From: Myxococcales bacterium
Lineage (GTDB): Bacteria; Myxococcota; Polyangia; Fen-1088
Assembly: GCA_003159055.1 (NCBI GenBank)
Contig: PMLH01000434.1
Span: forward strand, 1-14,065
DNA length: 14,065 nt
Reading direction: 5' to 3'
In this document: positions 6,394 to 13,513 of the stretch, piece after piece
How positions within the stretch are numbered: position 1 is the stretch's first letter
Layout of the letters: every line of letters begins with the position of its first letter
The notes under the pieces: generated by a model
What the model saw: the letters and a program-made list of their open reading frames with translations, nothing else
The model's database searches: none
What the model was told of the DNA's origin: nothing
Position numbers and translations under genes: made by a program

Positions 6394-7593
6394 TCACCGC
6401 CCGCGCGCAGGCGACGAAATCCGGTGAATCTCGACCCGTTCGTTTCGCAGCCGCCCCGTGCGCGTGAGGTTGGGCGCAACCGGATGTTCCGAACCGCGGC
6501 CCGTCGCGAGCAACTGGTCGACGCTCACGCCCTTGCCGACCAAGGCATACTTGATCGCTTCCGCCCGTCGTCTTGAAATGGACAGGTCCCTCTTAGCATC
6601 GCCGCTGTCCGCGGTGTGAACCAGGATTTCCAATATGACCGCCGGGGCATTGACCAGGGCGACTGCCAGCGCGTCGAGGAACGCCAGCGACGAATCGGTA
6701 AACTTCGTGGTTCCGGATTCAAACCTTATCTCTCGGGCTCGTTCCAGCAGGTCGCTGACCGTCTGCACGCCAGCGACCACTGCCAAGGCATCAGGTGCGA
6801 TTGCGGCCGGCGGCGACTCGACGGATCCCGATGGAAGCACCTCGGCCGGTGGCCCCGCCGAAACGGGTTCGGCAGTCGACACCTGCAAAGTCGCCTCGCT
6901 GGGCGCCAAGGCATGGGTTGGCGGTTCAGCGGCAATCACCGGCGGCACCGCGGAATCTCGCGCAGCTTGCGCCGATAGACTTCGGCCACCGAAGGACACC
7001 GTAGCCCCGAGCATCGCCTCCACATCGGTGGCGAGCCCCCAGCTCTCCTTGCCCGGCACTTGCAGCACCCTGGCATCGCCACGCACCGACACGCTTTCCA
7101 GCAGGCGATAGTCGAATCCAATTCCGGTGTGCACCTCGGCCTTGGTATCAAGGGCGAGCCCCGCCGCCCCCTGTGCGTCGCTGCTCGCCACTTGCATGGC
7201 CCCTGCCCCGACCAACACAAACGGCCGAAAATTGCCGACCCGAAGCGGTGCCAGAGCATTCACGCGATAGCCGAGAATGCGCGCCTTGCGCTGGTAGGTG
7301 CGGTCTTCGGTCGCAAGTCCCGCCAACTCGGCCTCGGCCACGAACCAATGACCGACCGCCACCGATGCACGCACGCCCCCGAGCACACCATCCCGCGCTC
7401 CGTCTGAATTCTGTTCGCCCCCGACAACGCCCAGGTTCGTGCCTTCCGAAAATACGTGGCCGCCCGCAAAAGCGCCCAGACTGAACGAACTGTCAGAACC
7501 TGGGCTGGCCGCCCGGACATCGGCAGCACGTGCCGGCGCGCCGAAGCCGGCAAGCAGCACAGAAAGACACAAGAGGAGATAGGCAGGGCGCAT
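6394..7593 (-). CDS. OmpA-family outer-membrane protein (barrel plus peptidoglycan-binding domain)
   Basis: 399 residues. Residues 1-23 form a Sec signal peptide (LLLCLSVLLAGFGAPARA). An N-terminal region (about 35-203) has the Gly-rich alternating pattern of a small outer-membrane barrel (GVLGGVRASVAVGHWFVAEAEL, FRPFVLVGAGAMQV, SVRGDARVLQV). A Pro/Ala linker (204-275) leads to an OmpA C-terminal domain (about 285-392) with HTADSGD, LSISRRRAEAIKYAL, TGRGSEHPVAPN and TGRLRNERVEI, the parts that bind diaminopimelate of peptidoglycan (Asp329 and the Arg cluster near 341-343). The protein should tether the outer membrane to the cell wall. The ATG at 7593 is chosen for the signal peptide. A much longer open frame upstream overlaps mgtC and has no coding character. 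TATAAT lies 22 bases before the ATG. Confidence 0.88.
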   Translation of the reverse strand: MRPAYLLLCLSVLLAGFGAPARAADVRAASPGSDSSFSLGAFAGGHVFSEGTNLGVVGGEQNSDGARDGVLGGVRASVAVGHWFVAEAELAGLATEDRTYQRKARILGYRVNALAPLRVGNFRPFVLVGAGAMQVASSDAQGAAGLALDTKAEVHTGIGFDYRLLESVSVRGDARVLQVPGKESWGLATDVEAMLGATVSFGGRSLSAQAARDSAVPPVIAAEPPTHALAPSEATLQVSTAEPVSAGPPAEVLPSGSVESPPAAIAPDALAVVAGVQTVSDLLERAREIRFESGTTKFTDSSLAFLDALAVALVNAPAVILEILVHTADSGDAKRDLSISRRRAEAIKYALVGKGVSVDQLLATGRGSEHPVAPNLTRTGRLRNERVEIHRISSPARGR

Positions 7594-7615
7594 GACCGGG
7601 ATCGAGGACAAGATA

Positions 7616-7621
7616 ATTATA
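7616..7621 (-). promoter_or_regulatory. Candidate -10 box (TATAAT) of the OmpA-like gene
   Basis: A perfect TATAAT preceded by GGGG on the minus strand, 22 bases before the ATG, predicts a leader of about 15 bases with no Shine-Dalgarno sequence. The expected -35 position has only a poor match. The box lies in the 83-base divergent gap with the mgtC-family gene. Confidence 0.45.
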
Positions 7622-7664
7622 CCCCATCGAAGCCACTTTTCTTGCTTCCACCGGCCAGCGTACC

Positions 7665-7670
7665 TAACGT
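7665..7670 (+). promoter_or_regulatory. Weak candidate -10 box (TAACGT) of the mgtC-family gene
   Basis: TAACGT has the TAnnnT pattern and lies six bases before the GTG at 7677, the same spacing as for cutA and the DUF2127 gene. The match is weak on its own. CAGGA lies too close to the start codon for a normal ribosome binding site. Confidence 0.2.
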
Positions 7671-7676
7671 CAGGAT

Positions 7677-8378
7677 GTGGATATCTATCAAGTCGCCTTC
7701 GGTGATTTGCATCAGGTGGTCCCCTCGCCCTGGTGCCAGGCCATCTGCGTCCTGATGGCATTCCTGTGCGGGACCATCGTCGGATTCGAGCGCGAACGAG
7801 GCCACAAACCGGCCGGGCTACGCACGCAGATCTTGATTTGCGTCGGATCGGCAATCTTCACGGTCGTGTCTGCATCCGCGAGCATGGGTGGGCGAGAGCC
7901 TGCGCGCATCGCCGCCCAAATCGTCACCGGGGTCGGATTCCTGGGCGCCGGCTCAATCTTGCGCGATCGCTATCAGATCACGGGCCTGACCACAGCCGCA
8001 ACCATCTGGACGGTGTCCGCGATCGGCATCGTGGCGGGCGCTGGCTATGTGACCGCGGCGCTCGGCTTGTCGGTCGGTGTCCTGTTGGTCTTGGCCAGTT
8101 TCCGTCGCGTCGAGATCCTGCTCATCGGTCTTTGCACGTCGTCGAGCGTGGCCGTCGTGTACCGCCCGGAAAAGGGCAAGACTCGCCCACTCATCTTGCA
8201 AGCACTCGACGAGTCCCACGGGCACATTTCCATTACGCCAGAGGCCCTGCGCCCCGACGGTCTTTGCGAAGTGATCCTGACCCACTGTGATCGCCACCGC
8301 GATCACCGGGCATTCCTGGCCACCCTCGCAGGCATGCCAGCCGTCGAGGCCCTAGAGAAACGGGACTCGGCGGCGTAG
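7677..8378 (+). CDS. MgtC/SapB-family inner-membrane protein
   Basis: 233 residues. The N-terminal half is the MgtC/SapB transmembrane domain with five hydrophobic segments at about 18-35, 51-68, 79-96, 105-122 and 124-141. Signatures are IVGFERERGHKPAGLRTQ (34-51), TGVGFLGAGSILRD (84-97) and GLTTAATIW (103-111). A soluble C-terminal domain (about 145-230) resembles the ACT-like tail of longer family members. MgtC proteins help survival under low magnesium and inhibit the F1Fo ATP synthase in pathogens; whether that holds here is unknown. The GTG at 7677 is the only start upstream of the first helix, since an in-frame TAA lies at 7665-7667. It is divergent from the OmpA-like gene. A lipoprotein gene follows after 14 bases and may share its transcript. 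Confidence 0.92.
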   Translation: MDIYQVAFGDLHQVVPSPWCQAICVLMAFLCGTIVGFERERGHKPAGLRTQILICVGSAIFTVVSASASMGGREPARIAAQIVTGVGFLGAGSILRDRYQITGLTTAATIWTVSAIGIVAGAGYVTAALGLSVGVLLVLASFRRVEILLIGLCTSSSVAVVYRPEKGKTRPLILQALDESHGHISITPEALRPDGLCEVILTHCDRHRDHRAFLATLAGMPAVEALEKRDSAA

Positions 8379-8392
8379 TGTTGGGATAGCCA

Positions 8393-9229
8393 ATGACCCA
8401 ACAGCAACCGAGTGGCATCAGGCGATTGTGGAGTCTGCTGACGGTTGTCAGCCTTGCGACGGTTGCCGCCTATGGCGGATGCGAGAGCACCTCCCTTTCG
8501 TCGCACAGTCCTGACGGGGCAGCCGACCTCCGAGGCTCGAACGACACGGGCGGTGCAGCTGGACCTATCGTCGGCGGGGGCGGAAGCGCCGGAGCCAGCT
8601 CGGCCGCGCCATCAAGCGGTGGCACTGCCGGCGGAAGTGGCGGGATCTTCAGGGCTGGCACCGGCGGCACTGCTGGCAGCGGGGATGGTGGCAGCGGCAA
8701 CGCGTGGACAGACCCCAACTGCTACATGCGCTGCGGCCAAGGAAACGCGATCTACTTCGGCGGCGGCGGACGCGGCGGGATGACCGGCGCGGGTGGTGTC
8801 GTAGGCTCCGGTGGCGGAGGCCAGACTGGCGGTCCCGACGGTACCGCCAACGAATGTTCGACCGCTTTGCCCCTCCATTGTGGGGACCAGCTCAATCACA
8901 GCACCCTCGTTCAAGGTCGCGCGGACGTGTGGAGCACCTACCCTGTGACCCAGCGTCTCGAGTCCGGCCGAGAGACCATCTACGAGCTACGTCCGGACGA
9001 CCTCCTCGTGATGCTGCAGCTCAAGAACCTAACCACAGATCTGGATGTGTTCCTGCTGTCGGCGTGTGACACCTCGTCGAGCATCGCCCCCACCTCCAGA
9101 TCATCCAGTTCGGTGAACGACAAGATGGCTCTTTTTGAGATCCAAACTGGGAAGACCTACTACGTCGTCGTCGACGGCTACGACGGAGCCGCAGGCAGCT
9201 ACACCCTGGAAGTCGATTGCACCTACTAG
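8393..9229 (+). CDS. Gly-rich lipoprotein with a PPC-like C-terminal domain
   Basis: 278 residues. The hydrophobic signal (12-27) ends in YGGC with Cys30 as likely lipidation site; Tyr at -3 makes the lipobox imperfect. A long Gly/Ser/Ala linker (47-150), interrupted by a CYMRC pair at 110-114, precedes a folded domain at about 153-278. That domain begins ECSTALPLHCG and continues RADVWSTY, GRETIYEL, TTDLDVFLLSACD and GKTYYVVVDGYDGAAGSYTLEVDC. The last part matches bacterial pre-peptidase C-terminal (PPC) type beta-sandwich domains. The protein is probably surface-anchored; the ligand is unknown. The start is supported by GGGA six bases upstream (8383-8386). No protease domain is attached, unlike many PPC proteins. 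Confidence 0.82.
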   Translation: MTQQQPSGIRRLWSLLTVVSLATVAAYGGCESTSLSSHSPDGAADLRGSNDTGGAAGPIVGGGGSAGASSAAPSSGGTAGGSGGIFRAGTGGTAGSGDGGSGNAWTDPNCYMRCGQGNAIYFGGGGRGGMTGAGGVVGSGGGGQTGGPDGTANECSTALPLHCGDQLNHSTLVQGRADVWSTYPVTQRLESGRETIYELRPDDLLVMLQLKNLTTDLDVFLLSACDTSSSIAPTSRSSSSVNDKMALFEIQTGKTYYVVVDGYDGAAGSYTLEVDCTY

Positions 9230-9320
9230 GCTCGTTCTGTGAGTGGCCGGCCGCCGCCGATCCATGACGTACGAAGCGTTCTTCCCCGCACGGCTTTCGA
9301 CCTGACGTGGCGCCTCTTTT

Positions 9321-9343
9321 CATTGCGAACCTATACATTGCGA
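9321..9343 (+). repeat. Paired CATTGCGA direct repeats upstream of the PYG-repeat barrel gene
   Basis: CATTGCGA occurs at 9321-9328 and 9336-9343, a 15-base period, in the 149-base gap before the gene at 9379. TAGATA at 9363-9368 is a possible -10 box. A role as operator is only a guess; chance is possible. I see nothing else in this gap. Confidence 0.3.
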
Positions 9344-9378
9344 TAGCGAATTCCCCTCGACGTAGATAGAAAGGCGGC

Positions 9379-10254
9379 ATGAAAATTTGTGGACCTGGTC
9401 GATGCCTTGGTTGCCGTCTTCTTGTGTGCTCCGCCTTCGTCGTGTTGATGTTCGCGGCGAAAACGACCTTCGCGAGCTGCACCAGCCAAGCTGACTGCGC
9501 CGCCGGAGAGGTCTGCCAGGCGGGGGTCTGCGCGCGCCCAGCCGCACCCTCACAGCCGCCCGCCGCCGCGCCCTACGGCCAATCCGCGCCCTACGGCCAA
9601 CCTGCGCCCTACGGCCAACCTGCGCCCTACGGCCAACCCGCGCCCTACGGCTATCCACCGGCTGCCCCCAGCGCCGGGATACCTGCGCCGCTTTCCGCAC
9701 AAGCCGCGCCAGCCGAGACCGAGTCCGAGCGGCCGACCTTTGGTCGCGCTGGCCAGATCGTGTTTTGGGGCAGTGCCGGCGCTTCATTTTCTGGGGCAAC
9801 GTCGGGGTACACCAACAGCAGCACGACGACCAGCAGCTCCATTGTCGACATCGCCCCAAGCGTCGGGTTCTTCCTGTCGAGGCTGCTCCTTCTCGAAGCA
9901 GCCATCGCGCTCTCGCGCGAAAGCGACAGCGTGTCTACCGACTACGGCTTCGGGCTCGAGTCCGGCCTGGGCTTCAACATTCCCACTGGGCAAGTCGTCT
10001 CGCTTCTTCCCGAGTTTCGCCTTGGGCTCGGCTGGAGCAAATTCGACTACGCGAGCTCCTCGTCCCCGGACCACGACTACTTCCGCTACTGGGGCTCGAT
10101 TGGAATGCCAGTCCTCTTTCACGTCGCTCCGCACTTCTTCATCGGTGCAGGCCCCGTCGTGACGATCTACGACCAAAAGCTGAATTCGTCCGGCTCGAGC
10201 ACGTACGAGACCCTGCGGTTCACGCTGCAGGCATCCGTGGGTGGCTGGTTGTAG
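9379..10254 (+). CDS. Outer-membrane barrel-like protein with Cys-rich head and PYGQPA repeats
   Basis: 291 residues. A signal peptide spans about 1-33 (LLVCSAFVVLMFAAKTTFAS). It is followed by a small Cys motif CTSQADCAAGEVCQAGVC (34-51), a style common in Myxococcota secreted proteins. Next are about five copies of a six-residue Pro-Tyr-Gly repeat (65-92) within a Pro/Ala linker, and then a C-terminal region (about 123-291) with alternating barrel-like strands (GQIVFWGSAGASF, VGFFLSRLLLLEAAIALS, EFRLGLGWSKFDY, PHFFIGAGPVVTIYD, TLRFTLQASVGGWL). It probably sits in the outer membrane with the Cys head in the periplasm or outside. The ATG at 9379 is supported by GAAAGG at 9369-9374. It converges with topB, with four bases between the stops. 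The specific function is unknown. Confidence 0.8.
   Translation: MKICGPGRCLGCRLLVCSAFVVLMFAAKTTFASCTSQADCAAGEVCQAGVCARPAAPSQPPAAAPYGQSAPYGQPAPYGQPAPYGQPAPYGYPPAAPSAGIPAPLSAQAAPAETESERPTFGRAGQIVFWGSAGASFSGATSGYTNSSTTTSSSIVDIAPSVGFFLSRLLLLEAAIALSRESDSVSTDYGFGLESGLGFNIPTGQVVSLLPEFRLGLGWSKFDYASSSSPDHDYFRYWGSIGMPVLFHVAPHFFIGAGPVVTIYDQKLNSSGSSTYETLRFTLQASVGGWL
9571..9654 (+). repeat. In-frame 18-bp tandem repeat, about 4.7 copies
   Basis: The unit CCCTACGGCCAA plus a six-base CCTGCG-like spacer encodes PYGQPA. Copies start at 9571, 9589, 9607, 9625 and 9643; the last ends in TAT instead of CAA. Near identity at DNA level suggests recent slippage. The 18-base unit keeps the reading frame whatever the copy number. 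Confidence 0.9.
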
Positions 10255-10258
10255 CGGA

Positions 10259-12583
10259 CTACGCGCCCGGCTGCTGTGATTTCACCAGCGCGCGCAGATC
10301 GGCTTCGCTGCGCTGCTTGCCGTTCTCTTCGAACCAGACAACGAACTTGCAGCCTTCGCGCCAGCGGCTGCAGCCCCAGCCGCGCTTTCCGGCGATGACG
10401 TGACCCTGGCGGCAGGCCGGGCAGCGCAGATCCCCAATGCCCTGCCCGAGCTTGCTCGGCGCTGTTGGCATCGGCTTGCTCGGCGCGCTTGGCGCAGCGA
10501 GTTTGCTCGGCGCGCTTGCCGACTTGCTGGGCATGCCTGCCGCTGCCGGCTTGCCTTCCGCCTTCTTGCGCCTTGCCGCCGGCTTGCGCCCGCGCGTAGC
10601 GGGGGCGGTGTTTTGCGGCGCGGGTGGTAGCTCGGCCATCGGCGCGGCCTTGCGGATCGCTTCGACGACGTCCTTCACGTAGCCGACGATATCGCCCATG
10701 AAGGCCGGCCGTGAGTCCTGCCCACGCGCGATGCGCGCCAGCCGAGCCTCCCAATTCCCGGTCAGCTCGGGCGAGGCCAGGCTTGGGATTGGCAGCGCAT
10801 CGACAAGGCCGATCCCCATCGGCGTCGGCACCAACTGCTTGCCTTCGCGAGAGACGAACCCGCGCTTGAGCAAGGTCTCGATGATCGCCGCACGTGTGGC
10901 CGGCGTGCCGAGGCCGCTGTCCTTCATCGCCGCGCGCAGCTCCTCGTCGTCGACCATCTTGCCCGCGTTTTCCATCGCGGACAGCAGCGTCGCTTCGGTG
11001 TGGCGCGCGGGCGGCTTGGTCTTCTTCGCGACGGTGGCGAAACTGCCGGACAGGCGCTCGCCTTCCGCCAGCGGAGGCAGCGAGCCCGTAGTTTCCTCGT
11101 CGTCATCCTCCTTGCGCCTTCCCTTCTTGCCCGACTTGCCGCCCTCGTCGTCGTCGCCAAAGCCCGCCACCTCCTGCCAGCCCGCCACCAGGCGAACCTT
11201 GCCGCGGGCCAGATAACGGTCCGGCAAGGGTGGCGGCGCCGCAATGTTGGACGCGTCCTCGTCGCTGGGCAGTGGCGGAGCCCCGGCCGCATCCGGCCCT
11301 ACCCGCACCACCACTTCGGTCTGCGCAAATTCCGCGTCGGGATAGAACACGCCCAAGAAGCGACGAACCACCAGGTCGAAGATCCGCGCCTCGTCGCGGC
11401 CCAGCAGCTTCGGATCGATCGAACGACCCGTCGGAATGATGGCGTGGTGGTCGGATACCTTGCTGTCGTCGAACACCCGCTTGCCCAGGGTCGGCGGATT
11501 GTCGAGCGGCGGCTGCGCGAAGCCCGCGTAATCGGCGATCTTCGCGACCCCGGCCACGACCCTGGGCATTTCCTTCATCATGTCCGCCGACAGGTGGCGC
11601 GAATCGGTACGCGGATAGGTCAGTACCTTGTTCCGTTCGTACAGCGCCTGCGCAGCCTCCAGGGTCGCCTTCGCGGAAAGGCCGAAGCGCTTGTTCGCCG
11701 TTCGCTGCAGCGACGTCAGGTCGAACAGCAGCGGCGGCGGCTCGCGCGTTTTGCTTTGCTTGAGCGATTCGACCAGCGGCCCGACCGCATCGTGCGCCGC
11801 CGCGTGTTCGCTATCCCGGTCGCGCACCCCTTCCGCCAGCTCGGACGAGACGAACCGGCTGACCTTGCCCAGCACGAAGGTCGCCGGGAACTTCGCGCCC
11901 GTACCGGTCGTGAATTCGCTCTTGAGCAGCCAGTAGTCATTCGGTACGAACGCGCGGATTTGCTTTTCGCGCTCGACCAGAATCGCCAGCGTGGGCGTCT
12001 GCACCCGCCCGATGGAAAACAGCGTAGAATTGTCGCCCCGGCGGTGGCGCAATGTGACAGCGCGCGTGGCGTTGAGCCCGACCAACCAATCCGCTTCCGA
12101 GCGGCAGCGGGCCGCATCCGCCAGCGGCTCCATCTCGCGCCCCGGCTTGAGCGCGGCGAAGCCCTGGCGAATCGCCTCGTCGGTCAGCGACGAGATCCAC
12201 AGGCGCCGAATGGGAATCTGGCTGCCCGAGAGCTGGTACACATAGCGAAAGATCAGCTCGCCCTCGCGCCCGGCGTCACACGCATTGATGACCTCGGAAA
12301 AACGTTTGTCACGCAACAGACTACATACCGCGTGCAGCTGGTCGCGCGTGCCCGGCACCGCGCGCAGTTTGAATTCCGCCGGCACCATCGGCAGCGTGTC
12401 CATCCGCCACGCCTTCCAGCGTCCGTCGTAGCTGGCCGGCTCTTCCAGCTCGACCAAATGCCCGATGCACCAAGTGATGACCCGGTCGGCGCTTTCGAGA
12501 CAGGCCTTCCCCGACGAACGCACCCCCAGCACCCGCGCCAAGTCGCGGGCCACGGAAGGCTTCTCTGCAATCACAAGCTGCAC
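10259..12583 (-). CDS. topB: DNA topoisomerase III (type IA)
   Basis: 774 residues. A type IA topoisomerase cuts one DNA strand through a Tyr to decatenate or relax DNA, mainly during replication and recombination. The Toprim domain starts at once with IAEKPS (Glu7) and contains ACDAGREGE (101-109, acidic metal ligands). SIGRVQTPTLAILVERE (190-206) is typical. The catalytic Tyr323 is in LTYPRTDSR. An acidic, Lys-rich insertion (DDDEGG...RRKEDDDEE) lies in the middle. An Ala/Pro/Ser/Lys linker with repeated PSK units precedes a C-terminal Cys module (CPAC ... GCSRWREGC) of the topoisomerase zinc-finger type. Start is GTG at 12583, fixed by the family-typical N-terminus. There is no Shine-Dalgarno sequence; TAAAGT lies six bases upstream. 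Residue motifs fit TopB better than TopA. Confidence 0.95.
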   Translation of the reverse strand: MQLVIAEKPSVARDLARVLGVRSSGKACLESADRVITWCIGHLVELEEPASYDGRWKAWRMDTLPMVPAEFKLRAVPGTRDQLHAVCSLLRDKRFSEVINACDAGREGELIFRYVYQLSGSQIPIRRLWISSLTDEAIRQGFAALKPGREMEPLADAARCRSEADWLVGLNATRAVTLRHRRGDNSTLFSIGRVQTPTLAILVEREKQIRAFVPNDYWLLKSEFTTGTGAKFPATFVLGKVSRFVSSELAEGVRDRDSEHAAAHDAVGPLVESLKQSKTREPPPLLFDLTSLQRTANKRFGLSAKATLEAAQALYERNKVLTYPRTDSRHLSADMMKEMPRVVAGVAKIADYAGFAQPPLDNPPTLGKRVFDDSKVSDHHAIIPTGRSIDPKLLGRDEARIFDLVVRRFLGVFYPDAEFAQTEVVVRVGPDAAGAPPLPSDEDASNIAAPPPLPDRYLARGKVRLVAGWQEVAGFGDDDEGGKSGKKGRRKEDDDEETTGSLPPLAEGERLSGSFATVAKKTKPPARHTEATLLSAMENAGKMVDDEELRAAMKDSGLGTPATRAAIIETLLKRGFVSREGKQLVPTPMGIGLVDALPIPSLASPELTGNWEARLARIARGQDSRPAFMGDIVGYVKDVVEAIRKAAPMAELPPAPQNTAPATRGRKPAARRKKAEGKPAAAGMPSKSASAPSKLAAPSAPSKPMPTAPSKLGQGIGDLRCPACRQGHVIAGKRGWGCSRWREGCKFVVWFEENGKQRSEADLRALVKSQQPGA

Positions 12584-12589
12584 GGGTGC

Positions 12590-12595
12590 ACTTTA
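12590..12595 (-). promoter_or_regulatory. Candidate -10 box (TAAAGT) of topB
   Basis: TAAAGT on the minus strand lies six bases before the GTG at 12583. A short TGCAC/GTGCA inverted repeat (12579-12590) overlaps the start codon. No -35 match at normal spacing. Weak alone, but it fits the spacing seen at other genes here. Confidence 0.28.
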
Positions 12596-12675
12596 TCGGA
12601 TGCGACCGCGAAATGGTTGCCTCGAAGTCGGTTCAGGCACTTCCCCCCCAAAGCCGACCTTCAGGCTAGGCGCAC

Positions 12676-12713
12676 CAAGGAAAAGACCGGACAGCCTGTG
12701 GCCGCCCGGTCTT
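12676..12713 (-). terminator. Candidate intrinsic terminator downstream of the GyrI-like gene
   Basis: AAGACCGG (12683-12690) and CCGGTCTT (12706-12713) form a perfect eight-pair stem with a 15-base loop. Read on the minus strand, the second arm runs into TTTTCC. It lies 56 bases past the stop at 12769, which fits termination of the leftward GyrI-like transcript before topB. The T-run is short. Confidence 0.5.
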
Positions 12714-12768
12714 GGGGGCGAGAGGTAGGGCAAAACCTATTGGCTCGCCGTTACGGGTTCCACGGCTG

Positions 12769-13410
12769 CTACGCCACTTCCTTCAGAAGAACTGTTTTCA
12801 GCCTTTCGGGCGCGGTGCGCCTTGGATCACTCAAGTAAATCTCGATGTGCGGACGAACGGCATGCAAGCCGGCTGCTTCCATGATGGGGACCAGCACGGC
12901 AAAACTGCGCGGCTCGTCGGCGTACGGGCCAACGTGCAGAATGCGACCGCATCGGCCCTCGGGAATTCGTTCCAGGAAAACGCGGCTGGCGACGGCGCTG
13001 CCCTCGAGCTTCCCGCCTTTCTTCGTAGTTGCTTCACGAACCGCCGCCACCACCTCCGTATCCGTCATGTCGGGCGGAACACCGATGCGCATCCGCCACG
13101 TCCACGTTTCCGGCGGAGGAATCGTCGTTTCGTCAGGACACCCCTCGGCCGACCAGCGTCCCTCGAGCGCCGCGACCCTGAACGGCTGACCTCGGCCCGA
13201 CTTCTTCCGCGAGAACTTCAAAGTATAGGCAACGCCATACAATGCCCCAAGAGCCTGCTGAAACGCCTCGCCCGCAGGCGCGCCACGGCCGTCGATCGCC
13301 ACCGCCATTCGCTCGGGCACCGTGACGATCTCGGGCGTCGCTCTTGCCTTCACCAAGACCGTCGATACCGTCCACTCAGCCTTTGAAGAAGATCGCTTGG
13401 TCTTTGGCAT
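12769..13410 (-). CDS. GyrI-like small-molecule-binding domain protein
   Basis: 213 residues with no signal peptide or DNA-binding helix-turn-helix, so a stand-alone GyrI-like (SHS2-fold) protein rather than an AraC or MerR regulator. Matching features are ALYGVAYTLKFSRKK (56-70), LEGRWSAEG (82-90), TWRMRIGVPPDMTD (104-117), GRILHVGPYADEP (155-167), and HIEIYLSDPRRTAPERLKTVLL (188-209). Glu190 is the likely ligand-facing acidic residue of the family. Members bind or in some cases hydrolyse hydrophobic small molecules; E. coli GyrI inhibits gyrase. Placement upstream of topB is suggestive but a probable terminator separates them. The ATG at 13410 has a well-placed promoter and no Shine-Dalgarno sequence. 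Confidence 0.85.
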   Translation of the reverse strand: MPKTKRSSSKAEWTVSTVLVKARATPEIVTVPERMAVAIDGRGAPAGEAFQQALGALYGVAYTLKFSRKKSGRGQPFRVAALEGRWSAEGCPDETTIPPPETWTWRMRIGVPPDMTDTEVVAAVREATTKKGGKLEGSAVASRVFLERIPEGRCGRILHVGPYADEPRSFAVLVPIMEAAGLHAVRPHIEIYLSDPRRTAPERLKTVLLKEVA

Positions 13411-13418
13411 GGCGCCGG

Positions 13419-13447
13419 ATGATACCTGGCCGACAAAGCCGCGCCAA
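13419..13447 (-). promoter_or_regulatory. Promoter of the GyrI-like gene
   Basis: On the minus strand TTGGCG (13442-13447), a 17-base spacer, TATCAT (13419-13424), then eight bases to the ATG at 13410. Both boxes match the sigma-70 consensus at four or more positions with ideal spacing. The start site would fall at or next to the ATG, so the mRNA is likely leaderless. Confidence 0.5.
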
Positions 13448-13498
13448 TAGAGACAACTGTGTCAGCATTGAAGCGACAGTGCTTGACCTCTTTGTGTG

Positions 13499-13504
13499 TA
13501 CAAT
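13499..13504 (+). promoter_or_regulatory. Candidate -10 box (TACAAT) of the right-edge lipoprotein gene
   Basis: TACAAT lies nine bases before the ATG at 13514 and no Shine-Dalgarno sequence is present. TTGACC at 13483-13488 looks like a -35 but is only ten bases away, too close to pair with this box. A leaderless or nearly leaderless message is implied. Confidence 0.35.
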
Positions 13505-13513
13505 CGTCCTCGA

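Noticed and set aside
6095..6397. 100-codon minus-strand frame opposite the fragment at 6134
   Set aside because: Third-position G/C bias favours the plus strand, and its sequence does not continue the barrel. Not excluded with certainty.
7594..7854. 87-codon upstream extension of the OmpA-like gene
   Set aside because: It overlaps the mgtC start region, is Arg-rich, and would bury the signal peptide inside the protein.
11000..12838. 612-codon open frame on the plus strand
   Set aside because: It is antisense to topB, whose Toprim motif, catalytic Tyr and zinc module are intact. Its sequence is Arg/Gln-rich with no domain and reflects GC-rich codon shadowing.
13452..13463. GACA/TGTC inverted repeat between divergent genes as an operator
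   Set aside because: Arms are only four bases, well within chance.
13483..13488. TTGACC as a -35 box for the right-edge lipoprotein
   Set aside because: It is only ten bases from TACAAT, and no -10-like sequence sits 16-18 bases downstream.
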